Shown here piece after piece: positions 33,545 to 45,849 of a stretch of 64,000 bases of DNA. Source of the stretch: Hypholoma sublateritium FD-334 SS-4 (taxonomy: Eukaryota > Basidiomycota > Agaricomycetes > Agaricales > Strophariaceae); contig KN817545.1 in NCBI GenBank assembly GCA_000827495.1, positions 277,693 to 341,692 of the forward strand, given 5' to 3'. A program made the position numbers and the translations under genes. Positions within the stretch are counted from its first letter, which is position 1, and each line of letters starts with the position of its first letter. Below the pieces are notes generated by a model. It saw nothing but the letters and a program-made list of their open reading frames with translations. It ran no database searches and had not been told where the DNA came from.

Positions 33545-36500
33545 ATGGACTCTCGGCGGCCTTCAACTCACACCAGGTCGTTTGGATCCCAGGAGCCACT
33601 CTCGGGAGATACGAATCCAACACCATCGACCGCTCACCGCATACTCGGCAGGATATCATTCAGCAGCCTGCGACGGGGCCGCCCAAGTTTCTTGACTCCA
33701 AGAAATGGCGATTCTCCTTCGACCCCAAGTACGGAACGACCGCCAATACCAACCATGATGAATGGCTCTGGAGAAGCCTATATGACCCCACTGCCGAAGC
33801 TCTCTATGGTTGTACTATCTATTGTAAGTTCTACCCCTAGCTTATTCGTTTGGACCAATTTTGAAAAGGGCTTAATGACACAGTGTATGCTTGGGGAATT
33901 TCTGTCAGCTAATGTATCAACGCCGTTTCTGCTGAACATGGTCAGGGGTGAGTTATTGGAATGTGCTGCCAGACTCGGGCCGCTTAATCTGCTGCAGACT
34001 TCGGAGAGTTCAAGGACGAAGCAGAAGTGGCATTCTGGACAGGGACACTAGGTACGTCTTTCATATCGTGCATTGGCGGAGAACTTCATGCTGTCCGCTA
34101 GTTTCCACATTTTTCCTGACACAATTCCTTACTTCGCTCTTGTGGGTACGTCATAATCAAACTGTAAATGAATTTCATCTCAATCTCTTGTCATAGGCTA
34201 CCGTGGCCGAGAAACATGGGCAGCGGGTAGTCCTGCTGATATCTCTGTTGGGTTCTGCTTTCACATGCCTCATCTTTGGAACAGCAACAACGCTACAGCA
34301 GGCAATATGTATACGCCTTCTCCAAGGCATTTTTGGCGGGGCAGTAGGCGTTGCCCGCGGATGCGTTGCATTCGTTACAGACCCAAGTAATGAAGGCAGA
34401 GCATATGCTATCTTGGGGTACAGTGCTTTTCCCGATTATTGCCCAGCCGCTCATTGATATCCATTCTTAATAGGTTCTGCTGGGGTCTTGGAGGAGTTGC
34501 CGGGGCTATCATTGGAGGATCATGTAAGTATATTCATTTCGCAGCGAGCACCCTGTTTCTGAGGCTCTATCAGTCGAACGTCCTGCGACGAAGTGGCCTG
34601 ATATCTTCGGTGACGTACAAGTCTTCAACACCTACCCCTACCTGCTCCCATGCGGACTGGCTGCCTCGGTAACTCTGCTAGGTAAGTGGCCAAGGCACCG
34701 CCCTGACCATGTCTGATTAGCATCCTGCAGGATCGTTTCTCAGTTTGTTCCTCGGCCGCGACGGCGGTCCTCGCGAAGGCGCCATACGTCTTCTGCCCGA
34801 GAAGATAATCACTCATCCCCCTATCCCAGAGGAAGAGGACTCCCCGCAAACACCCGTGTTCGAAGACGACGATGAACCACGAGGCTTCGTTGGCATCCAG
34901 AAGAAACTTTCGCGGCGTTTTTCGGACTACTTCGCCAGACGCGTACCTGACGCACACGAGAGGTCGGGGTCCCCAGCTGGAACCCCCTCATCCCCGGCGC
35001 TCAATGCGCGGCCAGACCGCACGAGGACGTTTTCGAGGACGAGCAAGACCAATGGGTCTGCCTATGGGTATAGCGGTGCATACCGCAGCCGACTGGCAAG
35101 CAATGCAACTATTAACGCGCGGCGAGGCAGTCTAAGTAATTCAATAAGACACAGAAGGGCGACTCATACGGACGGCCTTCGAAATTCGACCTCGGAGGCC
35201 CCAAACTTTGCACAGAGGCTGCTCTTCGCCAATGAGAACTCTGCGACCAACATCGCGAATCTATGGGTTGCCGCCGCTATGAACGTGGACAACGAAGACC
35301 CATTCGAATCAGACGCCGAAGACGACGAAGATAACGAGGAATCGATTGATCTTGGCGAACCGCTGACGAGGGCGGAGGACGGTGGCAGAGGGAACACTGA
35401 GATGGGTGCAGTAGGAACTCCGCTGGGGGCAGGAAGTACTGCATCCCCGCTTGCACGCCTTTCCAGATCGCATAGACCGAGTACAGCGAATTCTTTGCAC
35501 CCGGCTTCGTCACTCCGCAATATTTCACCTCTTCCCCATCGGACCAATTCTGTCTCGTTCTCACCGATGATACCCTCTTCCCCCCGCCGACTATCAATGA
35601 ATGTGCCCACCATTTTTTCCCATCCCGGCGTCAAAGCGCCCCCCGCTGTGCTCGATGCACAACACCTCCTCTTGGGAGCAGCCGTCGATGGCCCCGTTCC
35701 GTCCCCGTCGCAAGACGCGCTGGGCACCATCAACGAGTCGCTGCCGCTCGTTGGGGCCCGTTCCCAACAGGACGTCGAATCGCTAGCGATGACCGAAAAG
35801 GCTCCATCGCTGATGTCGCAGCTGCCCATCATCGTCATCATCCAGTACGGCGTCATGGCGCTGCACACCACCACTCACGACCAAATATTCATGTCGTATC
35901 TTGTTTCGTACGTGTCTTTGAAGCAATCTATTTCTGCTACTTACGAGTTGTTGCAGTGATTATAAATACGGAGGATTGAATCTCAATGCAGGTCACTTTG
36001 CTCAACTCAGTATGTTCTTCCGTGCATTATGTGTGCGGTGGCTGCTCACCCTAACTATTTTTCTTTCCCTAGTCGCTCTCATGTGCCTAGCTCAAATCGC
36101 ATATCAATTTTATCTTTATCCGTACGTGTCTGAATCACTCACCGGCGATTGATCATTACTCGTACTTATCGAATCCGTGCAGAAATATTGGGTATGTCCG
36201 ACTGTCACATCAAACTTTGGATAACTGACTCTTTAATATTCCAGTCCTCCCCGGGGACGCTTTTCCCATCTTGCTATGTTCCGTATTGGCACCATCATGT
36301 TTATCCCAGCCTATCTCACTGTTGTTCTCTACCGCCCTCTCGCAAACAAAAATTCTGCCGACGATTCTAACCCACTGCTCATGCTTGGTGCGTTGCCCTA
36401 TAAATTTAGCGCGCACAGCCTTGATGGAACGCACTTTTCTGTTTCTAGCGCTATCTGTCAGCACGTAAGGGATAAATCAACCTATTTCACCCAGTATCTT

Positions 36501-36903
36501 ATCTAAGTTGGTTTTTCTCTAGGGCTGTGCGGTACTGCGGTACTACTTTTGGCTACACGGCGATTTCTATTTTGCTTAATTATAGTAAGTTCACTCCGCT
36601 CTTTGAGGATACACAGTTTTATAACGGGAGCAAATAGTGACTCCTCCGAACGCCGTTGGCTATGCCAACGGCATCGCGCAAAGCATCGTTAGTCTCGCGC
36701 GCTGCGTGGGCCCGGTGATAGGAGGCTATGTATGTCCACGTTTCCTACCACAATCAATCAATGGTCACCCTAACAAAAAGCCCCTTGTCGTGTAGCTCTG
36801 GGCTGTCAGCGTGAAGGATGGCCCATCGGGTTACTACTTTGGCTTCGTTGTCTGTGCAGGTGTCTGTGCGCTGACGGTGCTGCAGAGCTTTTTGATTCGC
36901 TAG
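33545..36903 (+). CDS. MFS transporter, YCR023C/ZIF-like group
   Basis: Sixteen exons in phase give 842 residues: 33545-33823, 33884-33947, 33998-34051, 34102-34145, 34197-34417, 34474-34523, 34574-34681, 34731-35907, 35957-36009, 36073-36121, 36183-36191, 36245-36387, 36449-36464, 36523-36584, 36638-36729 and 36796-36903. A soluble Ser/Pro-rich N-terminus of about 85 residues precedes twelve predicted helices. The loop after helix 2 has ATVAEKHGQR, the MFS signature loop, followed by RLLQGIFGG in helix 4. Between helices 6 and 7 is a cytosolic loop of about 350 residues, basic then acidic (ESDAEDDEDNEE) and Ser-rich. The end has NIGPPRGRF and the MTPPNAVGYANGIAQS motif. This pattern is that of the fungal YCR023C group, whose substrates are unknown. 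One exon is only 9 nt and another 16 nt; both are required for phase. Confidence 0.85.
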
Positions 36904-37500
36904 ACTGTTATATTATTGGAGCCCGCTCCCCACATACATATATCATCATCTGTACCACCATCGGACGTTATCTGCTCAGTGCTTTGGAGCGCAACCTACT
37001 ACTATAGTTCAGTTTAGAGGGGACAGTTTAGCGGTATGAATTATTATTTTTGCTAAGGCGGTGGTCTGCCTCGACGTCTTCCCGTTATATATCTCATATA
37101 TCAATGTGGAGAGAACGGCGTTTTGATATGACGCGGGGTGCACGAGGACAGAACATGGTATACCAGGAGTCATACTGGAGTCATACAAGCATAGAAAGCC
37201 AATATAAAGAATATGTACATATATCAAGAACGAAAATGGTTAACATCTAAGCTGTTAGAGGCATATGCATAGAATTCCCTGGGAAAGCATCTATAGAACA
37301 AACAAAAAAGGGGATCAGGGAGTCCGAGTATGTAGGGCCAAAATCCAGGAGTCCCGTATCAGATACCAAAATGAACGGTTCGAAATATTGTCTCGGGCTA
37401 CGGAGATGAGAGGCGTACCCAAGATTTGGGTTCCACGACCGTGAGTTGCGCAAAGTATCTCTACAAGATATAAAGTAGTCAATAGTTCGAACGAGGAAAT
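36904..37500. other. Convergent 3' spacer
   Basis: This lies between the 3' ends of the MFS gene (+) and the F-box-like gene (-). It is AT-rich with TATATATC and ATATAT words and should hold both polyadenylation regions. No gene is seen. Confidence 0.5.
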
Positions 37501-38973
37501 TTACACGCGGACGCGATTAAGCAGCGCTTCGGTAGCTAGGAAGAGATTTAGAGCTGTCAGACGAACTGTGCCGTGGAGCGAAGAAGTTGAACACTCACAA
37601 TCGTAAGGAGTCTGGAACAGCCTTCCAGCCTTGTCACAGAAGCGGACCCCGCGGATGTTCCACCGCCGCCACCAGAAGTTGAGCCAGATGCTCTCTGTGT
37701 AAATGCCCGAGTATGCACCTACATTCCGCACGCGGAGCTCGCACAGCTGCGGCGCGAACATCCCCTCGAGTGTCTTGAGCAGAGCGTCGAGCGGGTCGAC
37801 GATCGCGTGCTTGAAGACGCGCAGCGGTACACGGACGGCGACATCAATGGTCGGGACGATGCAGATGCGCCGCAGCGTAGGGTGAAAGCTGGGGACATCG
37901 ACGCACTCGGTGCCCTGTGCGAGGACGAGCGTGTGCAGGTCCGGGCATAGCGCGAGCGCGTGGGGGAGCGCGTGCTCCGCGGACGCTGCCGCTGTGCGGA
38001 AGAGGCGCAGCTTAGGGCCATGCATGTAGAAAAATGTTAGAGTACTGAGGGGGAAGATCTCGCACTCGAAGCGCGTGAGCGCGGGGAGTTGTTGCGAGTG
38101 GAATGATATATAGTGAAGGAGTGGGTCCCACGTTACCGCGAACTCGGGCCTGTAGTCGACTGGGCGCGGGATGGTGCCAAGAGAGAGCGTTTTGAGTTTG
38201 GGTAGGATTATCATGTCCGGGATACCATCGCTGGCCTGCAAGGGAAATGAATAGATGGCGACGAGGCGCAGGGTAGTCAAGTGGGGAAGAGCGTTGCAGA
38301 GCGTGGCGAGGTCTTGAAACCGGGGTGACTCACCTGCGCCGCTCCACTCCACCCGGCGAAGCGAGTGAGCGCAGTGAGTCACCAGGGCGCTTAGTACTTC
38401 TTGGGGAGCAGGACGCTCCGCTACGGTGGCTGGCCCATTTCTATTATTGTAAATGAGGAGATTAGGCGTACATTGTAGGAGCCTTATGACGTGTGGCACG
38501 CTGTAAGGTCCCAAGATTTTGAAGTCGACGCGCAGTGTCCAGTCTCCGAGTGTCTTTCCAAAGCTTTCGCCTCCTAGGCTAGCTTGGTCTCGCGAAGCCT
38601 CAAAGAGATTGACCAGAAATATAAGTTCGGCTGCCGTGTAGATTGTCAAATATTCACAGCAGATTATTCTAACGTCTTTTCGCCACTGGGATGACACTCG
38701 CATCAGGTTCGCGCGGTCCTCGAAGACACCAGATTCGATTTCGGGATATTCTTCATTTTGGCAAGGTGGTAAAAAGGCGTCGTCAAGGTCTATAGCATTA
38801 GCTCCTACTAGCCTGACCGTGAATGCGATGATTTTGCTCCATACTTCGTGTGGAAGAGTCGGCAGTACTGGTGGAGTATACGTCGGTAGGTCTAATGGTC
38901 GTCTAGGATGTAGTTTCGGTGATTTGCATTTAGGTCTGGGGGGCCAACTCAGACTGAAGCGGTTCATTGTCAT
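37501..38973 (-). CDS. F-box-like protein
   Basis: Exon 1 (38973-37599) and exon 2 (37553-37501) give 475 residues. A Leu-Pro-x-Glu-Val-Trp-x-x-Ile-Ile motif at residues 40-49 is the start of the F-box used by mushroom proteins. It is followed at about residue 95 by RANLMRVSSQWRKD, the usual second F-box helix. The rest alternates Leu-rich segments (LPHLTTLRL, LPKLKTLSLG, CPDLHTLVLA) like a degenerate leucine-rich repeat domain. Such proteins are expected to bring targets to an SCF ubiquitin ligase; this family is greatly expanded in Agaricomycetes and its targets are mostly unknown. The intron is 45 nt without a stop, so keeping it would only add 15 residues. A longer N-terminus from 39105 is possible, but its hydrophobic basic stretch looks like leader. 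Confidence 0.75.
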   Translation of the reverse strand: MTMNRFSLSWPPRPKCKSPKLHPRRPLDLPTYTPPVLPTLPHEVWSKIIAFTVRLVGANAIDLDDAFLPPCQNEEYPEIESGVFEDRANLMRVSSQWRKDVRIICCEYLTIYTAAELIFLVNLFEASRDQASLGGESFGKTLGDWTLRVDFKILGPYSVPHVIRLLQCTPNLLIYNNRNGPATVAERPAPQEVLSALVTHCAHSLRRVEWSGAGESPRFQDLATLCNALPHLTTLRLVAIYSFPLQASDGIPDMIILPKLKTLSLGTIPRPVDYRPEFAVTWDPLLHYISFHSQQLPALTRFECEIFPLSTLTFFYMHGPKLRLFRTAAASAEHALPHALALCPDLHTLVLAQGTECVDVPSFHPTLRRICIVPTIDVAVRVPLRVFKHAIVDPLDALLKTLEGMFAPQLCELRVRNVGAYSGIYTESIWLNFWWRRWNIRGVRFCDKAGRLFQTPYDCECSTSSLHGTVRLTALNLFLATEALLNRVRV

Positions 38974-41755
38974 TAGTTGAAGATTGTAAGAAGGCTCTAA
39001 AATGGCGGGTTTAGAGTGGAGTAGTAGTATTATATGCCGTCTAAAGTGAAGAAAGGAAGCCCGTGAGGTAACTTTGTTTATCATTCGTAGGGTATATAAT
39101 CGCAATGTTGACTGAGGCGCACCTTTTCTCCCCGAATCCTACCTACACCTACAGCTCCAGCACCACGTCAACCTAACCGAATGTAGGCGAAAAATGAAAG
39201 GACCGGGATGAAAGGGCATAGCGCAGTTTATATATGTAGCCCCCAATTTTTTTCCCTTGACCTATATGTAGACGTGTGACAGTTGTAATTGGAGCCGGCA
39301 AACCGACGGTACTAAGCCTATTCGGCAACCACTCAGGAGAAGTTACCAAATATAGACATCATTATGTATAAGATGATTGGGGCCTTTGTCCCATGCCTCG
39401 CATTCTCCCCGAGGCCTCCACAAAGCCCAAGTCTACTAGACTCTCCGTGTATGGGGGTTGGTATGTCACCTGTATAAGCGATGCTGACCTAGCTTTGCCC
39501 TGATTTTGGTCACTGCTTGGTAACTGTTCCGACATGGATTCGTGAGTCGTGTCGGATTCTATTGATGACCTGGCATTCATGTATGTACTAGATTAATTTC
39601 AAGCCCATAACCATTAATATAAATAATTCAGGCAATTTATCTTCCCTTGTGAACGTTGTGAACATTGACACATTAGGTTTTTCCGTGAAGCCACGAAGCT
39701 TGAAAGTATATCATAGTATTGGTATCTTATTTGGTGCCTATCTTGATTGAATGATTGGTTTGCCAGTTGGCTACGCAGATTGGAACACGTATGAAGTACT
39801 ATGAACTGACAACAGAGCTTGTGTAAATGGAAATGAGGGGCCTTTCCGTTTGCTGGACGACGAATCCCATGCAAATTCCACATGCCTTTCAGATTGTCAA
39901 ATAGGTATACTTGGGAGCCACTTGAGAATAGCTCATAATGTTTGTCTGAGGAAGTTCATAACTTGAGCGTTTGTGCTATATATATCCATTTACATTTCCG
40001 AATATTCAAATCTGTGCTCCGGACTATATCAGCAACTCAGAACTGACATCAAACGGCCCAAGTTTCTGTGTACGGTTTCCTATTCGGAAAACCATATACA
40101 AGGTGGTGTATGTAGTAATTACTGCGGCTTTGCGTTGGCTTTGTGACATTTTTTACCCTTATGTTCAAGGGGTCTTATCCTCGTGTTTATATCTTGCCCC
40201 AGGAAGTCACAGCAAATCCACCATTTAGAGAAGGACCCGTGGTTAGATAAACGGTCACCACATGAGCCCTCTGGAGTAGAGCTAAGAGACCATCAGACGA
40301 AACCCGTAGTGAAGGCCGTAATTTCCTTTTGTCGTGAAAGAGCATGCGGCATGAGGTTCAACGTTCAATAGTCACCGTAACACGTAGCAACTCGGGCCTG
40401 CAATTATCACGACACGTTACCTGGGCGTTGGCCTGAAACCCAGCCCTGGAGAGTATAATTCTTCCAACACGCATAGTCTGGCCAGCAAGATTATTACAAC
40501 CCTTCAAGCGGGGTCGCGCCTGAGTATGGTGAGGTTCTCGAGTATCAAAGCTCTGAGACCAGGAAAGACGACCCAGAATCCGGCCTCGACCTTTGGCCGC
40601 GGTTTCCCATAGTAAATACGGCATGTCACTTTCTCTAAACAGGGACCAGTCACCAGGTGTTTCGCAACCAGCGGAATCCCATGGAAGCGCAGCGCTACAG
40701 CGCCCATTTTAAAAAACAGTGCAACTGTGCAAGGCCTTTTCCGCAGTTCCGATGACATCAGCAGCCATGGTGCCAGCATAAGTACCCTTTGCAGGTTGAG
40801 GAAGTATTGCCAAGTATTGCGAACTGCAGAAACCAAGAATTGAGTTGTAATTTCAAACAAGCCCATCGCATTCACTTGCTTGAAAAGCCCGTCAGTTTCC
40901 CATATTGAGTGGGAGTGGCGGGAGGCCTCAGTTTCATCATTGATCGAGTATGCGAATCGCATCCTGGGGAACCAATGCTGTCGCCAATCCATTGGGAGTG
41001 GCGGAAGGTTTCAGAACACATCAGTTCATCGCATTGGGAACTCTTAGTCCTGTGCACCCGGCCTAGTCAAGCAAGCATTTCTCAGCCTCTGGTCACAGAT
41101 ATATGGGGAGAGCCTAAATGACTCGTCGCCGGTGTAAGGTCGCCTTCTCACATCTATATAAGACCCTGGCTTTAGAGATAGATATCCATTACGAGAACTT
41201 ATTCTGTCTGTCTGGGTCGGATGAGGGTCAGCACTCTCCCGACTTCCAACCGGTCGGCCACTCGCCTTCAGGTCTCGGTCCGATGGTGAACCCTGGAAAG
41301 GGTTTTGCTAGCACAACACTTGGGTTTCAAGAAAGTCTGCGACATTTTCCGCTATTGTAGAAGTGCAGTGCGGGTGGTAACAGAGGTCGTGTATCGTTGT
41401 TGGCTACGTCTGCCATGTGTGAAGTACTCTGGCTGGTCAACGAGGCCCCGTGCGGCAGAGGCTAAGTTGCAGTTGAAACGTTGAGGGTTGATCGAAGAGC
41501 TGAAGGGATCCTACAGGCAGAAGTGCTTGTATTATCTCAGCCAACTTACCTGAAGCCAATGAGTCGAATAGCAAGTTAAATGGTTGGATGACTTGGAGGA
41601 AGTTGAATATGAGCAATGAAATCAAGTAATTATGTCGAACCTCCAATTGGCTGCCGGTCGGCCGGTGGATTCCGGGCCGCACAGATCGTCAACTTTTTTC
41701 TAAACAGGTTGTTGCTAACGGGTCGCTTCCGTCAGTTAGTTCACTTTCGTGGAAT
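38974..41755. other. Intergenic region, no supported gene
   Basis: This lies upstream of the F-box-like gene (-) and MAK5 (+). A minus-strand frame at 40504-40992 (162 residues) is the longest one, but it shows no domain and no splice pattern. Two related words (GAGTGGCGGGAGGCCTCAG and GAGTGGCGGAAGGTTTCAG) occur about 85 nt apart near 40913 and 40998, a small local duplication. MAK5's promoter shows no TATA box. Confidence 0.45.
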
Positions 41756-44664
41756 ATGGCGTCTCTGAACATATCGAAACGGTCTTCCGCAAAGCGCAAG
41801 ATTTCATTGCCTTCTTCTTCTAGGAAAAAGGCTAAACACCAGCATCGCAATGCGGACGAACTTCCCTGGAAGTCGGTTTCGAGGCCGTCGGTTGCGGGAA
41901 TGGGCGGTGATGAAGGTATTCTAGAACTGGAGGAGGTAGAAGGTGTCGAGGTCATCTATGAAACAACTGAAGGAGGACGTGTTGTCAAGTTCAATGTGAG
42001 CCATGTCTGCTGTTTATGTCGGGCGCGAGCCCATAGAACTGTATCTCCTAGGTTTTAGATGCCCCCTCCGAATCCGAGGAACCTCCTGTCGATGATGCTT
42101 CGGAAGAAATCGAGGAGCAGGTGCGACAGGAAGATCAGGAAGACGAACCGGTGATAGTAGAAGAAACACCAACATTCGATAGCAAGCATCGTTTTATGAC
42201 AGTCCAGAACCGAACATACCTACTAACATAACTTGTAGCCGAAAATCTCCTTCCAAACTGGCACAAGTTTCCTCTGCACCCCAAGATTATGATGGCATTG
42301 CATGAAAAGGGCTTCACGAGCCCTACTAAGATTCAAGCCGCAGCCTTGCCTTTTGCTTTCGCCGGACGCGATGTAGTTGGTGTAGCTCAAACTGTAGGAC
42401 CCTCTAATTTGAAATGACCTGATTCAGTTACTCAAGAGTCGTTGATTTTAGGGATCAGGTAAAACTCTTGCATACGGCCTGCCCATCCTTCATCATCTGT
42501 TGTCCCAACCTCGCCCATCCCGAAATCGAAAACGTCCTGTTCGCGCCCTTGTCCTTTGCCCGACACGCGAACTGGCTTTACAAGTGTCTTCTCATCTCAA
42601 CGCGCTTTTGACCTCGGTGGAATTCTCCCCAAATACCAATGTCACTGGGTCAGGAAATTCATCGCAGCCGAGTACTTCTACTCAAACACCCGTTCCGGTT
42701 GGAAAGAAGCCGCCTCCGCATGTTAGCATTGCCGCCATTGTGGGAGGAATGTCTGCACAAAAGCAGCGTCGCATCATCGACCGAGGTGTCGATGTTCTTG
42801 TTGCCACTCCCGGACGACTTTGGGACATCCTGGAAGATGTGCGCAGTCATATGCTTCGGGTTTTCGTTTTGATGTCTAATCTTTGAGTCAGGATGATGAA
42901 CTAGCGCAAGATATCCGTGATCTAAAGTTTCTCGTCCTCGACGAAGCAGACCGAATGATCGAAGCAGGCCATTTCGCCGAGCTAGAGAATATATTGCGCC
43001 TAACACTCCTGGAGGCAAAGTAGGTTTATCCTTTCCTGTCTTAGTTTCCATCTTCACAATATTCTCAGAGACGAGCCAATTTTTGACGACAACTCTGAGT
43101 CAAAACTAGTCAGCCAAGAAGATGAGGAAGAGGATTCAAAAAAAGGAATCAAGGATGGACTGCAAACCTTCGTGTTTTCCGCGACCTTGAGCAAAGACCT
43201 TCAACGTAACGTGAAGAAAAAATTCCGTTCCAAGGGCAACAAAAAGCATTACAAACGCGATCAACAACCAGCTACCACTCTCGGTGCGCTGCATCTTCGG
43301 CTTTAACTAGTACAATATCTGATATTATAGCCTTCACTAGACGATCTTCTATTACGCCTGGACTTCCGCGATCCAGACCCCGAAGTTATTGACCTCAGTC
43401 CTGTAGGCGGTGTAGTTTCCACCCTCCAGGAGGGCAAGATCGAGTGTTTATCAGGGGATAAAGTAAGTTTTTGCAGCCTCTTCGTAATTACGCCTTTAAT
43501 CGGTGCCGCTTTACTAGGATGTCTACCTCTACTATTTCCTCCTGCGATACCCCGGAAAATCCCTTGTTTTCCTTTCTTCGATCGATGGGATCCGACGGCT
43601 CATGCCCTTGGTCGAGCTGCTGAACATTAATGCTTTCCCCCTGCACTCCCAACTGGAGCAACGCCAACGCTTGAAGAACCTTGATCGGTCGGTCGCTCTT
43701 TTTCATCCACCTGTTACAAGGACATAAGTAAACTCAATCCAAAAAATAAATCCAGGTTTACGAATATGCCGAACTCGGTGCTCCTCGCCACAGATATCGC
43801 TGCCCGCGGTCTTGATATACCTGCCGTAGATCACGTCATCCACTTCCAAATTCCCCGCTCTGCTGATACTTATATCCATCGTAATGGCCGAACGGCCCGT
43901 GCTATGCGCAAGGGGTTCAGCATGATCATGGTTGCCCCAGATGAACGTCGCGTTGTCCGCGCGCTTCTAGGCAATCTCGGTCGAGGTAGGCCGCATCCCG
44001 CTGATTAACTCCTTGCTGCCGCCGGCTAACCCGCCTCCGATACAGACGAAGCCGATATCCCTGAGATCACCATCGACCTTAACATGCTTGACAAGCTCAA
44101 GGCTCGCGTCCAGCTTGCGCGCAAGATCGAAAATACGCAGCATAAGATTAAGAAAACAAATCACGATCGGAACTGGATGAGGGAGACCGCCGAGACGCTC
44201 GGGGTCGATCTCGATTCTGACTACATGAGGTATACGCCGTTCGCAAGCCTATCATTCGAGCCTAGGGTATTAAATCTATCATTAGTGAATCAGACAACGA
44301 GACTAAGTTGTCGACACAAAAGCGCAAGGCGAAGGACCAGAAGATGCAGGGGATGAAGGCCGAGCTGAAGCATCTCCTTTCGCAACCTCTTCTAGCGCGG
44401 GGCGTCATCAAAAACTATATCACTTCAGGAAGTGTGTCCATTGTGGACGACTTAATCGCCGGAAGTCGTACGTCTCCTCGTTTATTCCAGAGTGAGCTTG
44501 TATTGAACGGTTATCCAGTCAATGACACAATGGTTGGTATGAAGAAGGCGGAAGCCGGTAGTGAGATGACCATTGCGAAGAAGAAGAAAACGCCACTGGT
44601 TGTGGCGACGGTGAAGCCAGAAGAATTCGAGGAGGAGTGGACTGGAATTGATATGGCTGCGTAG
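41756..44664 (+). CDS. DEAD-box RNA helicase MAK5 (DDX24 type)
   Basis: Twelve exons in phase give 765 residues: 41756-41995, 42052-42190, 42239-42393, 42452-42838, 42892-43019, 43069-43283, 43341-43462, 43518-43687, 43756-43985, 44046-44229, 44286-44467 and 44519-44664. All helicase motifs are present: Q motif ([17 protein letters not shown]), I (AQTGSGKT, split by an intron between residues 178 and 179), Ia (PTRELALQ), Ib (TPGRLWD), II (DEAD at 324-327), III (SAT), IV (LVFLSS), V ([12 protein letters not shown]) and VI ([11 protein letters not shown]). The insert between Ia and GG, the acidic insert after DEAD, and the [19 protein letters not shown] tail are typical of MAK5/DDX24. In yeast the protein is nucleolar and needed for 60S subunit assembly. 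The donor of intron 2 (GTTTTA) is weak, so that junction is least sure. Confidence 0.9.
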
Positions 44665-45849
44665 TAGGCTGAGGGATAATCAAACTGACAATCTGCAATT
44701 CATATCGCAATACTCTAACCCTCAATGTCAATCATACAATTCGATGTTTATAACTAGAAAGGTACCACGGTGGCAGGTCACTCATCCATTAATTCTAGTC
44801 TGTCTTCAAGCCCCATAACGGTGGAACACAGATGAATTTCAAACTTATACCCGATAAGTGAAAGTTGTTGGGTGCAAGTTATAACCCAGATGAAGACGAG
44901 ACGTAGGGTATTCTTGTACTACACAGGGGAGAACTGTCAAGTACTACAATAGTAATTTGAGGTTGAATATTTCTACAGCGAAGTTACGGGCCAATTCATT
45001 GGTATACCCATCAATTCAGCAAAGGCATTGTATAAGGAAAATGGGTCGTAAATTTACGCCAGACTATTTTTTAACGCAATGAGTATGTGCGACACTGCCG
45101 GCGGTCTTGTCGGCTTCAACAAAACCTTGGAGGACGTCTACGAAGCCGCTCTCGATGCTTCTCTTGAAAGGAGGGCGAGAGTATATGCATGGCGAGCATC
45201 CACATTGCAACGATGAGTTTCCGAACGCGGTTTCCTGATAATCTTTGGCCGGAGATTCTCGCAACGGGCGTATAGACGCTGGACGACAAGGTCGATGTTT
45301 GCCAGATCATGACGGTAATAGTTCGAATACGACGATATTTGGAATGTGGACTGGATCGTAGGGGAATGAGACTTGAAGATGCTAGATAAGAGCACGCACT
45401 AGCTTTTACAGTGCTCTCAAACGGTGCATATATGCCACCGTCACTGCTGCCACAAACTCGGGTCAATAGTACATTTTGAAGTTGAAACCGCCGCCGCCAA
45501 GACACCCGGTATAACAAAGTTGTAGAGAGCCAGGCATTCCAAATGCAGTAGTTCACTTTGCAGCTGCACACAGTCAATGATTGGGGGTCCACAAAGAACC
45601 ACAAAACGTGGTTTATCGAAATAACTTTTCTCAAGTTGGTTAAGCTGTACATATGAGAGTAGACCCGGCCTATGCGGGGCAAGGGTGAGGAGGCTTGGAG
45701 GAGGTCACGGTTACGTTGAACAAAGCGGTTGAATTGCGGTTGAACGTGAACTTGGACAGGGACTAGTACTCACTCACGGTATCTCCCGGCTGCTTGGCTC
45801 TGTTTGGATAGTTATATTCGACGATCGTATGTGGCTGTGCAATAAAAAG
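44665..45849. other. Spacer between MAK5 and PWP2
   Basis: Both neighbours run on the plus strand. A minus-strand frame at 45116-45682 overlaps others in different phases (such as 45138-45395) but I could not build a gene. The region includes the PWP2 promoter; no clear core element is seen. Confidence 0.45.

Noticed and set aside
40504..40992. 162-residue frame on the minus strand upstream of MAK5
   Set aside because: No domain, no introns and odd composition; overlaps other frames. Probably chance.
45116..45682. 188-residue minus-strand frame between MAK5 and PWP2
   Set aside because: Other frames overlap it with equally plausible peptides, and no splice model or domain supports any of them.
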